A DNA stretch of 64,000 nucleotides, from the NCBI RefSeq assembly GCF_037040815.1, contig NZ_CP146232.1:3690001-3754000 (forward strand), given 5' to 3'. The translations under genes were made by a program, and so were the position numbers. The notes beneath the pieces are model-generated. The model saw only the letters and a list, made by a program, of their open reading frames with translations. It searched no databases and was not told where the DNA came from. Shown here piece after piece: positions 32,467 to 42,156 of this stretch. The stretch's first letter is position 1; every line of letters begins with the position of its first letter. Origin of the DNA: Pararoseomonas sp. SCSIO 73927 (GTDB taxonomy: Bacteria; Pseudomonadota; Alphaproteobacteria; Acetobacterales; Acetobacteraceae).

Positions 32467-33495
32467 ATGGCGGTCTCCTCACGCGGGCTCTACCTGCGCG
32501 TCGGCATCCTCATCCTCGTAGGGCTGGGGGTGGGGGTGGGGTTCGTGCTGTTCTTCACGGCCGGCAAGCTCGGGCGGAACACGCAGACCTTCGAGACCTA
32601 TATCCGCGAGAGCGTGCAGGGGCTGAGCGTCGGCACGGCCGTGCGGTTCCGGGGCGTGCAGCTCGGCGAGGTGCGGGAGATCAACCTGGTGGCCGCCGAG
32701 TACGCGCCGCCGCCGGGCGCCTTCTCCTCCGCCTACCAGCGGGTGATCGTGCGCTTCGCGCTGGACCTCTCCCGGCTGCGGGAGCAGGCGGACGTGGAGA
32801 GGGCGGTGGAGTTCGGGCTGCGGGCGCGGCTGGCATCCACCGGCATCACCGGCGTGGGCTACCTGGAACTCGACTTCGTGGATGCCGAGCGGTTCCCGGT
32901 CGAGGAGCCGCCGTGGCAGCCATCCTATCCCGTGATCCCTGCCATCGCCTCCACCATCTCGCAGGTGACGACGGTGGCGGAGCAGCTGGCGCAGCGGATC
33001 AGCAACCTGCCGATCGAGGCGATCCTGGCGGACATGGCGGGGCTGCTGACGGACCTGCGGCGGCAGGTGAATGACGGCGAGGTGGCGCAGGCCAGCCGCG
33101 CGGCGCGGGAGACGCTGCAGACGCTGCAGCGGACGGTGTCCGAGCTGAACCTGCCCGCTCTCTCCACCGAGCTTCGCGGGACGGTGGCGGATGCGCGGGC
33201 GCTGATCAACGGGCGCGAGGTCCGGGGGACCGTGCAGAACGCGAACCGGGCGCTGGAGCAGATCCAGCAGGGGATGCAGCGGCTGCCGGCGGCGGTGGCG
33301 CAGGTGGAGACGGCCGCGCGCGCGATCAACAACCTGGTGGGCGACGTGAACGTGGACCTGACGCCGACGCTGCGCGACCTGCGCGCGACATCGGGCAACC
33401 TGCGGGACACGACGGAGATGCTGCGGCGATCGCCGGGGGCGGCCGTTCTGGCGCCGCCCCCGCCGCCGCCGGCCTGGACGAGGGAGAGGCGGTGA
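32467..33495 (+). CDS. mlaD: MlaD/MCE-domain lipid-binding protein
   Basis: This 342-residue protein has an N-terminal membrane anchor (LYLRVGILILVGLGVGVGFVLFF), one MCE domain (about 40-145) with ESVQGLSVGTAVRFRGVQLGEV and TGITGVGYLELDF, then a long helical region with coiled-coil character (about 165-320) and a Pro-rich end. It is longer than E. coli MlaD (183 residues); the extended helical part resembles PqiB/Mce-type barrels that span the periplasm. Its last base overlaps the start of the lipoprotein gene (TGATG). Confidence 0.9.
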   Translation: MAVSSRGLYLRVGILILVGLGVGVGFVLFFTAGKLGRNTQTFETYIRESVQGLSVGTAVRFRGVQLGEVREINLVAAEYAPPPGAFSSAYQRVIVRFALDLSRLREQADVERAVEFGLRARLASTGITGVGYLELDFVDAERFPVEEPPWQPSYPVIPAIASTISQVTTVAEQLAQRISNLPIEAILADMAGLLTDLRRQVNDGEVAQASRAARETLQTLQRTVSELNLPALSTELRGTVADARALINGREVRGTVQNANRALEQIQQGMQRLPAAVAQVETAARAINNLVGDVNVDLTPTLRDLRATSGNLRDTTEMLRRSPGAAVLAPPPPPPAWTRERR

Positions 33496-34121
33496 TGCGG
33501 CGAAGGATGGTGCTCGGGGCGCTTCCCCTTCTGGGGGCGTGCTCCGTGCTGAACCAGGACTATGTGGAGCCGCGGCGCTACCCGCTGGCGCCGCGGCGTC
33601 CCGGTGCCTCGGTGATGGGGGCCTCCCTCTCGGGGGGCAGGGGGCGGAACCGGAAGACGCTGCTGATGCGGCTGACGCGCGCGGCGGCGGGGCTGGACGG
33701 GCGGCTGCTGCGCTCGGTCCGCGCGGACGGGACTGAGGCCACGGAGTACTACGCCGAGTGGACGGCGCCGCCGGCCGAGGCGGCGGAGGACGCGCTGCGG
33801 CGGTGGCTGGTGGATTCCGGGATGTTCGCCGCGGTGCTGGCGCCGGGCACGCGCGGTGCCGTGGACCTGACGATGGAGAGCGAGCTGGTGGCGCTGCACG
33901 TCGACCTCGGGCGCGGGGTGGCGGTGTGCTCCATGACCGTGGTGGTGCTGCGGGACACGAGCCAGTTCGGGACGCGGGTGGTGGGGCAGTACGCCGAGAC
34001 GGCGACCGTGCCGGTGCCGCCAGACCGGCCGCTGGGGCCGGACGCGCAGGCGGCGGGAATGGTGGCGGCGCTGGCCGCCGTGCTCGGGCGGCTGGAGGGC
34101 GACCTGCGCGCGGTCGCGTGA
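33495..34121 (+). CDS. PqiC-type ABC transport auxiliary lipoprotein
   Basis: This 208-residue lipoprotein has the lipobox LLGAC after a short basic start (MRRRMVLGALP). The mature part fits the ABC-type transport auxiliary lipoprotein family (COG3218, which includes PqiC): YVEPRRYPL, a central RSVRADGTEATEYYAEWTA and a C-terminal MVAALAAVLGRLEGDL. In the Pqi system this lipoprotein sits in the outer membrane and meets the MCE tube, so this operon combines Mla and Pqi features. ATG 33495 overlaps the mlaD stop; GTG 33492 is an alternative. Confidence 0.83.
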   Translation: MRRRMVLGALPLLGACSVLNQDYVEPRRYPLAPRRPGASVMGASLSGGRGRNRKTLLMRLTRAAAGLDGRLLRSVRADGTEATEYYAEWTAPPAEAAEDALRRWLVDSGMFAAVLAPGTRGAVDLTMESELVALHVDLGRGVAVCSMTVVVLRDTSQFGTRVVGQYAETATVPVPPDRPLGPDAQAAGMVAALAAVLGRLEGDLRAVA

Positions 34122-34130
34122 TGCGGAAAT

Positions 34131-34240
34131 CGTCTCATCGCTTGAGACGTTAAGGGTTCAGTCACCGCCAACGCCTCAGTCTCAAAAACAGAGACAAGGC
34201 GCCAGGATCGCGCCGTTCCTGAGACGGACGGGACTGGCGC
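34131..34240. promoter_or_regulatory. GTCTC/GAGAC inverted-repeat spacer
   Basis: The spacer after the mla operon holds five copies of one core in both orientations: CGTCTCA (34131), TGAGACG (34143), AGTCTCA (34178), AGAGACA (34190) and TGAGACG (34220). The first two form a 7-bp hairpin with a 5-base loop, a weak terminator followed by TTAAGG. GCGCCAG (34199) and CTGGCGC (34234) form another inverted repeat just before the DUF2939 start. The cluster looks like a regulator-binding or RNA-structured region. Confidence 0.55.
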
Positions 34241-34241
34241 G

Positions 34242-35033
34242 ATGCGGGTCGATGGGCGGGCGGCGATCTGGGACGAGGTCTGGGCGGAGTACGACGCCCG
34301 CCAGGCGGTGCGGGCGCAGGAGGCGACGCGAAGTCTGCGCGCTACCCCCGGAGCCGAGGCCGTTTCGCCCGTCGCCGGAGCGGCGTCCTTTGCCGTGCCA
34401 TCCTTTCCGGTGCCGGCCATGGGGGTCGAGGGCCGCGGCTGGCCGAGGCCTTGGGAGGCGGAGCGGGCGCTGCGGGCATCGGGCGCCCGCCGGCCCCGCC
34501 TGCGGCCGCTGCTGCAGATCGGGCTCGGTGCCCTGGGCGGGGCGGTTCTGCTGGCGGCCTGGCTGGTGTTGCCCTGGCTGCTGGCGCTCCGCCTCTCCGT
34601 GCCCATTGATCAGGGCGACGCGCCGGGGCTGCTGCGGCAGATCGACGCGCCCTCCACCCTCGCCAGCCTGAGGGCCGGGCTGGCGGCGGAGGTGCCGGAA
34701 GGCGAGACCGGGGGAGCGCGGCGGTATCTCTCGGCCATGGCGGACCGGATGGCGGAATCCTGGGCGCGGCCGGAGGGGATGTCGGCCTGGCTGGGCACGC
34801 GGCGGCGGGGCGGGCGCGAGGACGGCGCGACGGTCGCGCTCTCCACGCTGCGCTCGGCCCGGGCGGTGGGGCTGACCTCGTTCCGGCTGGAGTACGGGCC
34901 GCGGCACGAGGCCGGCGGGGTGGCTTTCGAGATGGCCTGGCAGGGCGATGGCTTCCGGGTGACCGGCGTAAGCTTCCTGGATGCCCCGCCGGCGGCACCG
35001 GCCGCGCAGGGACCAGTGGTCGCGATGCGCTAG
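34242..35033 (+). CDS. DUF2939-like membrane protein
   Basis: This 263-residue protein has a long cytoplasmic N-terminus (1-85), one membrane helix (about 88-115, LGGAVLLAAWLVLPWLLAL) and a periplasmic part that opens LRLSVPIDQGDAPGLLRQIDAPSTLASLRAG, as in DUF2939 proteins, where a domain of about 100 residues follows a helix. No enzymatic motif is visible. It follows the GAGAC-rich spacer, which may control it. The function is unknown. Confidence 0.7.
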   Translation: MRVDGRAAIWDEVWAEYDARQAVRAQEATRSLRATPGAEAVSPVAGAASFAVPSFPVPAMGVEGRGWPRPWEAERALRASGARRPRLRPLLQIGLGALGGAVLLAAWLVLPWLLALRLSVPIDQGDAPGLLRQIDAPSTLASLRAGLAAEVPEGETGGARRYLSAMADRMAESWARPEGMSAWLGTRRRGGREDGATVALSTLRSARAVGLTSFRLEYGPRHEAGGVAFEMAWQGDGFRVTGVSFLDAPPAAPAAQGPVVAMR

Positions 35034-35251
35034 GGGGCGGGCGTGGGGGACCGGCCCGGTGCGGGCGGCCGCGGGCGGGGTGCCCAGGCGCTGTCGGGGC
35101 TGCAGGGCGGTGATCTCGTGTGGGTGCGGCGGCCGCCCTGGGCGTTCCGCTGCGGGCGGCGGAGCGCTTCCGCCGGGTGGCGCGGGACATCGCGCGAAGG
35201 CTCCGCACGGGCGGGGCGGAGGCGCGGCCCGATGCCTTCATCGGGTCGTGC
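35034..35251. other. Gene-free spacer, possible coding remnant
   Basis: No confident gene is present. A plus-strand frame at 35120-35250 has G/C-rich third positions and reads LGVPLRAAERFRRVARDIA, which looks protein-like but has no convincing start or family and runs on into the antisense of the next gene. It may be a remnant or chance. Confidence 0.3.
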
Positions 35252-36322
35252 TCAGACGACCTTCAGCCAGAGGGCGCTGCCAGGGTTGCGGAGGTAGACC
35301 GGGCTCACGGCCCGCACCTCCTCCGCCCGCCTGTCGGCGAAGAAGCTGCCCCAGAAGAGGACCTTGTAGCGGGTGCTGTCCATGAGGAGGGCGCGCACGC
35401 CGTAGACCTCGTTCCAGCTGTAGTTCTTCGAGAAGATCTGCTTGTCCGAGTACTCGAAGGGGTAGCGGCAGTCGTGGAAGTGGACGACCACGCCGGGCTT
35501 CAGCGCGGGGAGGATGTGGAAGAGCTCGTAGTGGACGTCGCTGCCGGTCTTGAGGACGTGGGTGGAGTCGATGAAGAGGACGTCGTTCGGCGCGAGCGAC
35601 GAGAAGATGTCGAGCGGCATGCCCTGCACGCCGCGCTCGTGGATCGTGACCTTCCGGTCGTCCCCGGGCCGCAGCAGGCCGCGCAGCCGGGCGGGGTAGG
35701 GCTCGATGCAGGTGAGGTGGAATGCCTCCAGCCCGGCATGCTCGGCGGCGTCCAGCATGCAGGCGGATGAGTAGCCCGACCCGATCTCGACCACGCGGCG
35801 CGGCCGGAGGTGGTTGATCATGGCGCGCGCCGTGATGCCGTCGCCGTAGCTGTAGGGGCCGCCCCGGTAGGAGTAGCGGTTCTCCGGCACCGGCTCGTCG
35901 GTGAAGGGGGTGGAGGCGATGAAGGCGGCGTTGCCCTGCCAGAAGGCCGACATGGCCTCGAGGTCCAGCGGGATGCCGGGCAGCCCCGCCAGGCCGGCGC
36001 GGCGGCTCATCCGCACGTAGTCCCCTACCTCGTCCGGGTTCACCACGGGGGAGAAGAAGTGGCCGGCGGGGTACTTCACGCGGACGCCGCCGGCGTTGCG
36101 GAAGCGGGCGCTCCCGACGAGCTTGCGGAGGAAATCCCGGCCGTCCCGCGACCCGTCCAGCACGCCGTTCCAGATCTCCATGTCGCGCGGCGCGGGGGTG
36201 CGGCCGAGGACGCGGAGCAGGAGGTGCCAGAGCGGCACCTGATCCGCCGGGATGTCGTCGGGGACGGCGGGCAGCCGGTTCCCGGTCCCGCCCTGCTCGG
36301 CGCCCTGGTCTTCTTCCGGCAT
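35252..36322 (-). CDS. Class I SAM methyltransferase with DUF4214-like N-terminus
   Basis: This 356-residue protein starts at ATG 36322 with GAGG just upstream; the open frame extends to TTG 36379, but that lies beside a hairpin. Residues about 30-75 (LLRVLGRTPAPRDMEIWNGVLDG) resemble the DUF4214 helical module found on glycan-related proteins. The catalytic part has the SAM motif RRVVEIGSGYSS and a second acidic motif DVLFIDSTHVLKTGSD, as in Methyltransf_24 enzymes. The substrate is unknown; a glycan or lipid-linked sugar is possible from the N-terminal module. It lies downstream of the CoxL-like gene beyond a terminator. Confidence 0.78.
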   Translation of the reverse strand: MPEEDQGAEQGGTGNRLPAVPDDIPADQVPLWHLLLRVLGRTPAPRDMEIWNGVLDGSRDGRDFLRKLVGSARFRNAGGVRVKYPAGHFFSPVVNPDEVGDYVRMSRRAGLAGLPGIPLDLEAMSAFWQGNAAFIASTPFTDEPVPENRYSYRGGPYSYGDGITARAMINHLRPRRVVEIGSGYSSACMLDAAEHAGLEAFHLTCIEPYPARLRGLLRPGDDRKVTIHERGVQGMPLDIFSSLAPNDVLFIDSTHVLKTGSDVHYELFHILPALKPGVVVHFHDCRYPFEYSDKQIFSKNYSWNEVYGVRALLMDSTRYKVLFWGSFFADRRAEEVRAVSPVYLRNPGSALWLKVV

Positions 36323-36380
36323 CTGCCTCAACTGCGCGCGGACCGGCGGGACGGTAGGGCTGGCCCCGGGGAGTGTCAAA

Positions 36381-36405
36381 GCGGCCGCCCCCTCCGGGCG
36401 GCCGC
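36381..36405 (-). terminator. Hairpin terminator of the CoxL-like gene
   Basis: A perfect 10-bp stem, GCGGCCGCCC (36381-36390) with 36396-36405 and a 5-base loop, lies 15 bases after the minus-strand stop and is followed in that direction by TTTG. Confidence 0.7.
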
Positions 36406-36419
36406 GTCGCGCGGTCGCG

Positions 36420-38756
36420 TCAGGCGGCGCGCGACGTCTCCAGCGCCTTCCAGACCACCTCGGGCGTCGCGGGCATGTCGAGGTGGGTGATGCCGTCCGG
36501 GGAGAGGGCGTCCACCAGCGCGTTCATCAGCGCGGGCGGGGATCCCACGGCGCCCGCCTCGCCCGCGCCCTTCACGCCGAGCGGGTTGGTCAGGCAGGGG
36601 ACGGAGACGAACTCCACCTCGATCGGGGGAAGGTCGCCGGCGCGCGGCAGGGCGTAGTCCATGAAGGAGGCGGAGAGGAGCTGGCCGCTCTCCGGGTCGT
36701 AGGCGGTGCGCTCCAGCATCGCCTGGCCGATGCCCTGGGCGACGCCGCCATGGACCTGGCCGCGGACGATGAGGGGGTTGAGGGCGTGGCCCACATCGTC
36801 CGTCACGACGTAGCGGGGGATGGAGATGATGCCGGTCTCCGGGTCCACCTCCACCTCGGCGACGTGGCAGCCATTGGGGAAGGTATGGCTGGGGATGGCG
36901 GCGACCTCGGCCGCGTCCAGCACCGTGGCCGCCTCGCCGCGCGCGGCGCGCTCCCGCTGGGTGCGGGCGAGGTCGAGGATGCCGATGGCGCGGTCCGTGC
37001 CGGCGATGGCGAAGCGGCCATCCGCGAACTCGATGTCGGCGGGGGAGGCCTCCAGGGCCTCGGAGGCGGCCTGCCGGCCGCGCTCGATCACGGTGGCGGT
37101 GGTGGCGAGGAGGGCGGTTCCCTCCGAGTAGAGGGAGCGGGCGCCGCCGGTGCCGCCGCCGGTGGGGATCTCGTCCGAATCGCCCTGGATGACGCGGATC
37201 TTCTCCACGGGGATGCCGAGCTCGTGGGCGGTGATCATGACGTAGGCGGTCTCGTGGCCCTGGCCGGTGGACTGGGTGCCGACGAGGACCTCGACGCCGC
37301 CATCGGCCGCGAAGCGGACCTCCGCGCGCTCGCTGTCGGAGCCGCCGGTGGCCTCCAGGTAGTAGGCGAGGCCGATGCCGCGGCGCTTGCCGGCCGCGAG
37401 CGAGGCGGCGCGGCGGGCGGGGAAGCCGTCCCAGTCCATGAGCGCGAGGGCGTGGTCCATCACCTGCGCGAACTCGCCGGAATCGTAGGTCTGACCGACG
37501 GGGGTGGTGTGCGGCATGGCGGAGGAGGGCACCATGTTGCGGCGGCGCAGCTCCACGCGGTCGATCCCCGTCTCGCGCGCGGCGGCGTCGATCAGGCGCT
37601 CCACGACGTAGTTGGATTCGGGGCGGCCGGCGCCGCGATAGGCATCGACGGGCGTGGTGTTGGTGACGACGCCGATGACGTTCGCGTGGATGGCCCGGAA
37701 GCCGTAGACGCTGGCGAGGACCTTCGTGCCGGCGGCGGTGGGGATGTAGGGGCCGTAGGTGGAGAGGTAGGCGCCCATGTTGGCGATGTTCTTCGTGCGC
37801 ATCGCCAGGAACTTGCCGTCCGCGTCCAGCGCGAGCTGGCCGGTGGTGATGTTGTCGCGGCCGTGGGTGTCGGAGAGGAAGGCCTCTGTCCGCTCGCTGG
37901 TCCAGCGCACGGGGCGGCCGAGGCGGCGGGCGGCCATCATGCAGAGGGCGTATTCCGGGTAGGTGAAGATCTTCATCCCGAAGCCGCCGCCGACGTCGTG
38001 GGTGACGACGCGGAGCTTCTCCTTGGGGATGTTGAAGACGCCGGCGAGGGTGCTCTTCAGCGCCCAGCTGCCCTGGGTGCCGGCGTGCAGGGTGAAGCGG
38101 TCGTAGCCCTCGTCGTACTCCGCAACGGCGGCGCGGCCCTCCATGGAGGCGACGACGATGCGGTTGTTGACGATGCGGACGGTGGTGACGTGCGCGGCGC
38201 CCGCGAAGAGGCGGTCCGTCTCCTCGCGGTTGCCGGTCTCCCAGTCAAAGACGGTGTTGTTCGCCACCTCCGGCCAGACCTGGGGCTGGCCGGGGTCGGT
38301 GGCGGTGGCGAGATCTGTCACGGAGGGGAGGGTCTCGTACTCCACCTCGATCGCCTCCGCCGCGTCGCGGGCGGCGGCGTGGGATTCGGCGACGATGAAG
38401 GCCACGGGGTCGCCGACATGGCGCACCACGCCCTGGGCGAGGGCGCCGCGCGGGGTGTTGCCGCGTGGGGAGCCGTCCCGGTTTTTCATGGGGATGGCGC
38501 AGGGGATCTCGTTCAGGCCCTCCGCTGCCCAGTCCTCGCCGGTGAGCACGGCGAGGACGCCCGGGACCGCCTTTGCGGCTTCCGTGCCGATGGAGAGGAT
38601 GCGGGCATGGGCGTGGGGGGAGCGGAGGATGTGGCTGATGGCGGCGCCGGCCGCGACGCCCTGGGGCACCAGATCGTCCGTGTAGCGGCCACCGCCGCGG
38701 AGGAGGCGGGGGTCCTCGACCCGACGCAGGCTCTGGCTGAGGCCGAACTTCGCCAC
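36420..38756 (-). CDS. CoxL-like molybdopterin-binding dehydrogenase large subunit
   Basis: This 778-residue protein belongs to the xanthine dehydrogenase/aldehyde oxidase molybdopterin subunit family. The N-terminal hammerhead domain (LRRVEDPRLLRGGGRYTDD) is followed by cofactor motifs VVTHDVGGGFGMK, GTQSTGQGHET and GGTGGARS, and by GVKGAGEAG with the catalytic glutamate. The active-site loop reads DAYRGAGRPE, not the AYRCSFR of true form I CO dehydrogenase, so it is a form II-like or other aldehyde/heterocycle dehydrogenase. The usual partners, a 2Fe-2S small subunit and an FAD medium subunit, are not adjacent; either they are encoded elsewhere or electrons go to another acceptor. Confidence 0.88.
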   Translation of the reverse strand: MAKFGLSQSLRRVEDPRLLRGGGRYTDDLVPQGVAAGAAISHILRSPHAHARILSIGTEAAKAVPGVLAVLTGEDWAAEGLNEIPCAIPMKNRDGSPRGNTPRGALAQGVVRHVGDPVAFIVAESHAAARDAAEAIEVEYETLPSVTDLATATDPGQPQVWPEVANNTVFDWETGNREETDRLFAGAAHVTTVRIVNNRIVVASMEGRAAVAEYDEGYDRFTLHAGTQGSWALKSTLAGVFNIPKEKLRVVTHDVGGGFGMKIFTYPEYALCMMAARRLGRPVRWTSERTEAFLSDTHGRDNITTGQLALDADGKFLAMRTKNIANMGAYLSTYGPYIPTAAGTKVLASVYGFRAIHANVIGVVTNTTPVDAYRGAGRPESNYVVERLIDAAARETGIDRVELRRRNMVPSSAMPHTTPVGQTYDSGEFAQVMDHALALMDWDGFPARRAASLAAGKRRGIGLAYYLEATGGSDSERAEVRFAADGGVEVLVGTQSTGQGHETAYVMITAHELGIPVEKIRVIQGDSDEIPTGGGTGGARSLYSEGTALLATTATVIERGRQAASEALEASPADIEFADGRFAIAGTDRAIGILDLARTQRERAARGEAATVLDAAEVAAIPSHTFPNGCHVAEVEVDPETGIISIPRYVVTDDVGHALNPLIVRGQVHGGVAQGIGQAMLERTAYDPESGQLLSASFMDYALPRAGDLPPIEVEFVSVPCLTNPLGVKGAGEAGAVGSPPALMNALVDALSPDGITHLDMPATPEVVWKALETSRAA

Positions 38757-38976
38757 TGTGCTGTCCTCCGCACCTGTCCCGGGGAAGCGGAGGTGCCGCC
38801 CCGGCCCGGGATGATGCGGCGGATCATGCCGTCAGGGCGTGCCCGCGGGGAAGGGGGCAGCCGTGGGGTCCGGGGCGCCGTGGTGGGCGGCGATGCCGGA
38901 GAGAGGCTGCCGGGTTGGGAGCAGGACCGTCGGCGGCATGCCCCACCGGCGGTGCCGCGGCCTCAGAGCCGGCCGT

Positions 38977-41900
38977 TCAGTGCTGGTCCGCCGGGGTGCC
39001 GGTGGAGGGTGGGCCGTGCTCGGCGCGCCCGCCGCCGAACTTGCCCTTCACCCATTCGCGCATGGTCTGGAAGGTTACGTAGAGCATCGGGATCATAAAG
39101 ATGCCGATGATGGAGGCGGCGAGCATGCCGCCGAAGACGGGCGTGCCCACGGCGCGGCGGGAGACGGCGGCCGCGCCGGTGGCGATGACGAGCGGGACGA
39201 GGCCGAGCACGAAGGCGATGGAGGTCATCATCACCGCGCGGAATCGGAGGCGGGCGCCCTCGATCGCGGCCTCGCGGATGGGCATGCCGCGCTCGCGCGC
39301 CTCCTTCGCGAACTCGATGATGAGGATGCCGTTCTTCGCGGCGAGCGCGATGAGCACCACCAGGCCGATCTGGGCGTAGATGTCGAGCGAGAGCCCGGCC
39401 AGCAGGATGGCGCCGAAGGAGCCGAGCACGCCCACCGCGATGGAGAGCAGCACGGGGATGGGGATGACCCAGCTCTCGTAGAGGGCGACGAGGAAGAGGT
39501 AGGCGAAGAGGACGGCGAGCGCGAGGATGTAGGCCGTCTGCCCCGAGGCGAGCTTCTCCTGGTAGGCGGTGCCGGTCCAGGCGTAGCTGTAGCCGTTGGG
39601 GAGGACGCGGTCCGAGAGCCCCTCCATCGCGGCCAAGGCCTGGCCGGAGGAGATCCCGGGCCGGGGGGCGCCATTGATGGAGATGGCGCGGTAGTTGTTG
39701 TAGCGGGTGATGGTCTGCGGGCCGACGACGGTGCGGACATCGGCGAAGGCGCGCAGCGGCACCATCTCCCCGTTGTTGGCGCGGACCTGGATGCGCCAGA
39801 TGTCGTCGATGTCGTTGCGGTCCCCGGCCTCGGCCTGGATGTTCACCTGCCAGACGCGGCCGTAGAGGTTGAAGTCGTTGACGTAGATGCCGCCGAGCGC
39901 CGCCTGCAGGGTGGTGAAGACGTTGGCGATGGGGATGCCGAGGGCCTGCGCCTTGTCGCGGTCCACCTCCAGGTAGAGGGAGGGGTTGTTGGCGGCGAAG
40001 GTGGAGAAGACGGCGGTGAGGTTGGGGTCGCCGTTGGCCGGGGCGATCAGGCCCTGCATGGCGGCGTTGAGCGCCGCGATGTCGCGCCCTTCCAGGTCCT
40101 GCAGGATGTACTCGAAGCCGCCGCCGGTGCCGAGGCCGACGATGGGTGGCAGGTTGAAGGCGAAGGTGTTGGCGGTGCGGATGCCCTGGGTGGCGCCGAA
40201 GACGCGGCCGATGGCGGCCTGCACGCTGTCCATCGCGCCCGTGCGGTCCGCGAAGGGCTTCATGCGGACCACCATGAAGGCGGAGTTGGACTGGGCACCG
40301 CCATCGATGAGGGAGAAGCCGACGATGCCGAGCGTACCCTGCACGGAGGGGATGGGGCGGACGATCTCCTCGATCTGGCGAACCACCTCGCGCGTGCGGG
40401 AGACGCTGGCACCGGGGGGGAGCTGGGCCTGGATGAAGAAGGCGCCCTGGTCCTCCTGCGGCAGGAAGCCCGTGGGAGTCTTGCCGCTGATGGTCCAGAT
40501 GGCGAAGCCGAGCCCGGCGGTGATGACCAGCGACAGGGCGGCGACCCGGACGAGGCGGGCGACGCCGGAGGCGTACTTGTCCCGCGTCCAGTCGATGCCG
40601 CGCAGCACGTAGCCGATGGGACCGCGGCGCGGGCCGTGGTGGGGCTTGAGGATGATGGCGCAGAGGGCCGGGGAGAGGGTGAGGGCGTTGATCGCCGAGA
40701 TCACCATGGCGGCCGAGATCGTCACCGCGAACTGCCGGAACAGCTCGCCCGAGAGGCCGGGGATGAAGGCGATGGGGACGAAGACGGAGAGGAGGACGAG
40801 GGTGATGGCGATGATGGGCGCCGTGATCTCGCTCATCGCCTTCTTCGTGGCGTCGGCGGTGGAGAGCTCGGGGTGCTCCTCCATCACGCGCTCCACGTTC
40901 TCCACCACCACGATGGCGTCGTCCACCACGATGCCGATGGCGAGCACCATGGCGAGCAGGGAGACGGTGTTGGCCGAGTAGCCCATGCCCAGCAGGATGA
41001 TGAACGCGCCGATGAGGGAGACGGGGACGGCGACGGTGGGGATGATCGTGGCCCGCCAGGAGCCGAGGAAGAGGTAGACGACGATGACGACGAGGACGAA
41101 GGCCTCCAGCAGGGTCTTGATGACCTCGTGGATCGTCTCGTTCACGAAGTCCGAGCTGTCGTAGAAGACTTCCGTGTCCAGGCCCTGGGGGAAGCGGGCC
41201 GAGAGCTCGCGCAGGCGCTGCTTCACCGCTTCCGAGACGGAGACGGCGTTGGCGCCGGGGGCGAGATAGATGCCGAAGGCGATGGCGGGCTGGCCGTTGA
41301 AGCGGTTCTCCGTGTCCATGTTGGCCGCGCCGATCTCGACGCGCGCCACGTCGCGCACGCGCAGCACCGAGCCGTCCTGGTTGGCGCGGACGACGATATT
41401 GCCGAACTCCTCCGGGCTCTGGAGGCGGCCGCGGGTCTCCAGGTTGATCTGGAAGGACTGGTCGTCGCCGATCGGGCGGCCGCCGAGGCGGCCCACGGCG
41501 GCCTGGACGTTCTGCCCCTGAATGGCGGCGATCACGTCCTGCGGGGTCATGTTCAGGCTGGTGAGGCGGTCCACCTCGAACCAGACGCGCATGGAATAGT
41601 CCTGCGCGCCGAAGACGTTCACCTGGCCCACGCCCGGCACGCGGGCGAGGTCGTCCAGCATGTTGATGGTGAAGTAGTTGGAGAGGAAGAGCGGGTTCAG
41701 CCCGCCTTCCTTCGCGTAGAGGAAGGCGAACATCAGCACGGCGGAGGACTGCTTGCGGACGGTGACGCCGCTGCGCTGCACCTCCTGCGGCAGGCGGGCG
41801 AGGGCGGCCTGGACGCGGTTGTTCACGTTCACCGTCGCCAGGTCGGGGTCCGTGCCGAGCTGGAATGAGACGTTGAGCGCGTAGGTGCCGTCGTTCGCGG

Positions 41901-42147
41901 AGTTGGAGCGCATGTAGATCATGCGGTCCACGCCGTTCACCTGGCCCTCGATCACCTGGCCGATCGTCTGCTCGATCACCGCGGCGGAGGCGCCGGGGTA
42001 GCGGGCGTTCACGGAGACCTGGGGCGGCACGATGTCCGGGAACTGGGACACGGGGATGCGGATGAGCGAGATCGCGCCGGCGATGAGGGTGAGCAGCGCG
42101 ATGACGATCGCCAGACGCGGGCGATCGACGAAGGTACCGGAGATCAT
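38977..42147 (-). CDS. RND efflux pump inner-membrane transporter (HAE1 type)
   Basis: This 1056-residue proton-driven exporter has an AcrB/MexB-like layout: 12 membrane segments and two large periplasmic loops. Proton-relay aspartates D409 and D410 lie in [18 protein letters not shown] of the fourth helix, and the N-terminus [20 protein letters not shown] and [15 protein letters not shown] are typical of the hydrophobe/amphiphile exporters. It starts 9 bases after the adaptor gene stop and is co-transcribed with it. No outer-membrane TolC/OprM gene is in the cluster. Substrates are unknown but probably include antibiotics and solvents. Confidence 0.93.
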   Translation of the reverse strand: MISGTFVDRPRLAIVIALLTLIAGAISLIRIPVSQFPDIVPPQVSVNARYPGASAAVIEQTIGQVIEGQVNGVDRMIYMRSNSANDGTYALNVSFQLGTDPDLATVNVNNRVQAALARLPQEVQRSGVTVRKQSSAVLMFAFLYAKEGGLNPLFLSNYFTINMLDDLARVPGVGQVNVFGAQDYSMRVWFEVDRLTSLNMTPQDVIAAIQGQNVQAAVGRLGGRPIGDDQSFQINLETRGRLQSPEEFGNIVVRANQDGSVLRVRDVARVEIGAANMDTENRFNGQPAIAFGIYLAPGANAVSVSEAVKQRLRELSARFPQGLDTEVFYDSSDFVNETIHEVIKTLLEAFVLVVIVVYLFLGSWRATIIPTVAVPVSLIGAFIILLGMGYSANTVSLLAMVLAIGIVVDDAIVVVENVERVMEEHPELSTADATKKAMSEITAPIIAITLVLLSVFVPIAFIPGLSGELFRQFAVTISAAMVISAINALTLSPALCAIILKPHHGPRRGPIGYVLRGIDWTRDKYASGVARLVRVAALSLVITAGLGFAIWTISGKTPTGFLPQEDQGAFFIQAQLPPGASVSRTREVVRQIEEIVRPIPSVQGTLGIVGFSLIDGGAQSNSAFMVVRMKPFADRTGAMDSVQAAIGRVFGATQGIRTANTFAFNLPPIVGLGTGGGFEYILQDLEGRDIAALNAAMQGLIAPANGDPNLTAVFSTFAANNPSLYLEVDRDKAQALGIPIANVFTTLQAALGGIYVNDFNLYGRVWQVNIQAEAGDRNDIDDIWRIQVRANNGEMVPLRAFADVRTVVGPQTITRYNNYRAISINGAPRPGISSGQALAAMEGLSDRVLPNGYSYAWTGTAYQEKLASGQTAYILALAVLFAYLFLVALYESWVIPIPVLLSIAVGVLGSFGAILLAGLSLDIYAQIGLVVLIALAAKNGILIIEFAKEARERGMPIREAAIEGARLRFRAVMMTSIAFVLGLVPLVIATGAAAVSRRAVGTPVFGGMLAASIIGIFMIPMLYVTFQTMREWVKGKFGGGRAEHGPPSTGTPADQH

Positions 42148-42156
42148 GGGGGCGCC

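Noticed and set aside
35043..35297. 84-codon plus-strand frame after the DUF2939 gene
   Set aside because: Trp/Arg/Gly-rich, no family, and it overlaps the end of the methyltransferase gene; an alternative frame at 35120 looks slightly better but also lacks support.
36252..41868. Plus-strand open frames of 948 and 1009 codons opposite the CoxL-like and RND genes
   Set aside because: Gly/Asp/Val-rich shadow frames; the minus-strand proteins carry full family motifs.
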